A DNA stretch of 41,073 nt, from positions 1 to 41,073 of the forward strand of contig JAOTXX010000036.1 of NCBI GenBank assembly GCA_029862185.1, in the 5' to 3' direction. This DNA comes from Myxococcales bacterium. GTDB taxonomy: Bacteria > Myxococcota_A > Polyangia > Polyangiales > Houyiibacteriaceae. Under the pieces are notes generated by a model. It was not told the origin of the DNA, made no database searches, and worked only from the letters and a program-made list of their open reading frames with translations. This document shows positions 40,420 to 41,073 of this stretch, one piece after another; position 1 is the first letter of the stretch, and each line of letters starts with the position of its first letter. Both the position numbers and the translations under genes were made by a program.

Positions 40420-41073
40420 ATGGGACGCACGACCATAGGCCGCGGGTGGATCGCACCTGCCGTTCTGACGTTTGGCCTGCTGTTTGCGTCCGCGGCCGCA
40501 GCGGAGACGCAAGCTTCGAGCCCTCCGCGCGCATCGGTCGAAGACCGAGCGGAGGCCGCAGAGGCGTACGACCAGGCCACGTCCGCGTATCTTTCTGGCC
40601 GCTATGAGCTCGCCGCACATTGGTTCGAGCGAGCCTATCGCCTGGTTCCAACTTCCGCCGCATTGCTCCAGGCCGTGCGCGCGCACGACAAGGCGGGCAA
40701 CTCGGTTCGCGCTGCAAACCTCGCGCTGCAATTGCGCGACAAGTACCCGTCGGACGAGCGCGCCAAGAAGGCCGCCAACGCGGTGATCGCAGCGGTGCGA
40801 CCCTTGAATGTTCTCGTAAAGGCCGAGTGTGAGAAGGAATGTGCGCTCGATCTCGATGGTGCCCTGCTGCAACACCCGACCTTCTTGGCGACGCCTGACG
40901 TTGAGCATTCGCTCCATGCAACGTTCGATGACGGTGAAAGCTCGACGTATGTGCAAGGGTCAGCAGGTGAGACCAAGAAAGCGACCCTAGCCGCACCCGC
41001 CCCCCCGTCTCCACCGCCGATTCCACGCTGGGGCTTCTTCTCGTCGCTTGGCGCGACGATTGCATTGGGCGCG
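40420..41073 (+). CDS. Secreted/envelope TPR-type protein, 3' end outside window
   Basis: An open frame of 218 codons running off the window end. A signal peptide is clear (WIAPAVLTFGLLFASAAAAET). A TPR-like pair follows at about 50-105 (AAEAYDQATSAYLSGRYELAAHWFERAYRLVP, ALLQAVRAHDKAGNSVRAANLALQL, given here as separate helices). A short domain with a cysteine pair (KAECEKECALDLDG) comes next, PEGA-like in its strand pattern. Then a Pro-rich spacer and the start of a hydrophobic segment (WGFFSSLGATIALGA) at the edge. Such TPR-plus-membrane-segment proteins are common in Myxococcota; the function is unknown. Alternative GTG (40417) and TTG (40414) starts lie in frame. Confidence 0.75.
   Translation, partial: MGRTTIGRGWIAPAVLTFGLLFASAAAAETQASSPPRASVEDRAEAAEAYDQATSAYLSGRYELAAHWFERAYRLVPTSAALLQAVRAHDKAGNSVRAANLALQLRDKYPSDERAKKAANAVIAAVRPLNVLVKAECEKECALDLDGALLQHPTFLATPDVEHSLHATFDDGESSTYVQGSAGETKKATLAAPAPPSPPPIPRWGFFSSLGATIALGA

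Overview
The window is a GC-rich, gene-dense bacterial chromosome segment. GC-ending codons dominate and GTG and TTG starts are frequent. Gene content suggests a member of the Myxococcota, probably Polyangia-like: several lipoproteins with lipoboxes, a Cys-rich VWA lipoprotein, TPR and HEAT proteins, a TonB-like protein with a long charged linker, PilT, and a start-truncated TPR protein of a kind common in that phylum. This placement is inferred from gene content, not from a marker tree. I see no phage, IS element, CRISPR array, tRNA or rRNA. Almost everything is core or lineage-specific chromosomal DNA.

Layout. (1) 1-7092: 3' end of obg, converging on queG and a TonB-family gene; a secreted YXWQ-type protein divergent from a UTP--sugar-1-phosphate uridylyltransferase; then rlmN. 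(2) 7169-9434: a VWA lipoprotein converging on an orphan TRAP-type solute-binding protein. (3) 9505-15582, minus strand: a long run sucC-sucD-mdh-alpha/beta hydrolase-ndk-dapD-GT34-like glycosyltransferase, joining TCA-cycle enzymes to nucleotide and lysine/peptidoglycan precursor genes. (4) 15668-17828, minus strand: two membrane proteins, one with an L7/L12-C-terminal-like domain, and xerD. (5) 17994-20359: a class-II-amidotransferase-like protein lacking the nucleophilic Cys, cutA, and a patatin-like phospholipase. (6) 20422-24150: a coiled-coil/TPR membrane protein divergent from a small lipoprotein-efp-epmA operon, then mazG. (7) 24209-31024, plus strand: TetR-holB-metG-HEAT-tatD-rplC-rlmE. 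(8) 31014-35956, minus strand: TPR lipoprotein, glnD, AMIN/Amidase_3 cell-wall amidase. (9) 36007-41073, plus strand: purM-purN, a degenerate CrtI-like protein, pilT and a truncated TPR protein.

Most unusual signals. An isolated rplC has its own promoter. It is followed, one stop codon later and in the same frame, by rlmE, whose only plausible start is a CTG with a well-placed Shine-Dalgarno sequence; ATG/GTG/TTG gene calling would cut off its catalytic N-terminus. GlnD keeps its nucleotidyltransferase and ACT motifs but has lost the metal-binding residues of its HD (uridylyl-removing) domain. The amidotransferase-like protein has Ser where the family has Cys2. The CrtI-like protein keeps the family's ends but has lost the dinucleotide-binding glycines. 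These look like lineage-specific rewirings of core functions. I did not find a defence, secretion or biosynthetic cassette that I would call a new multi-gene system.
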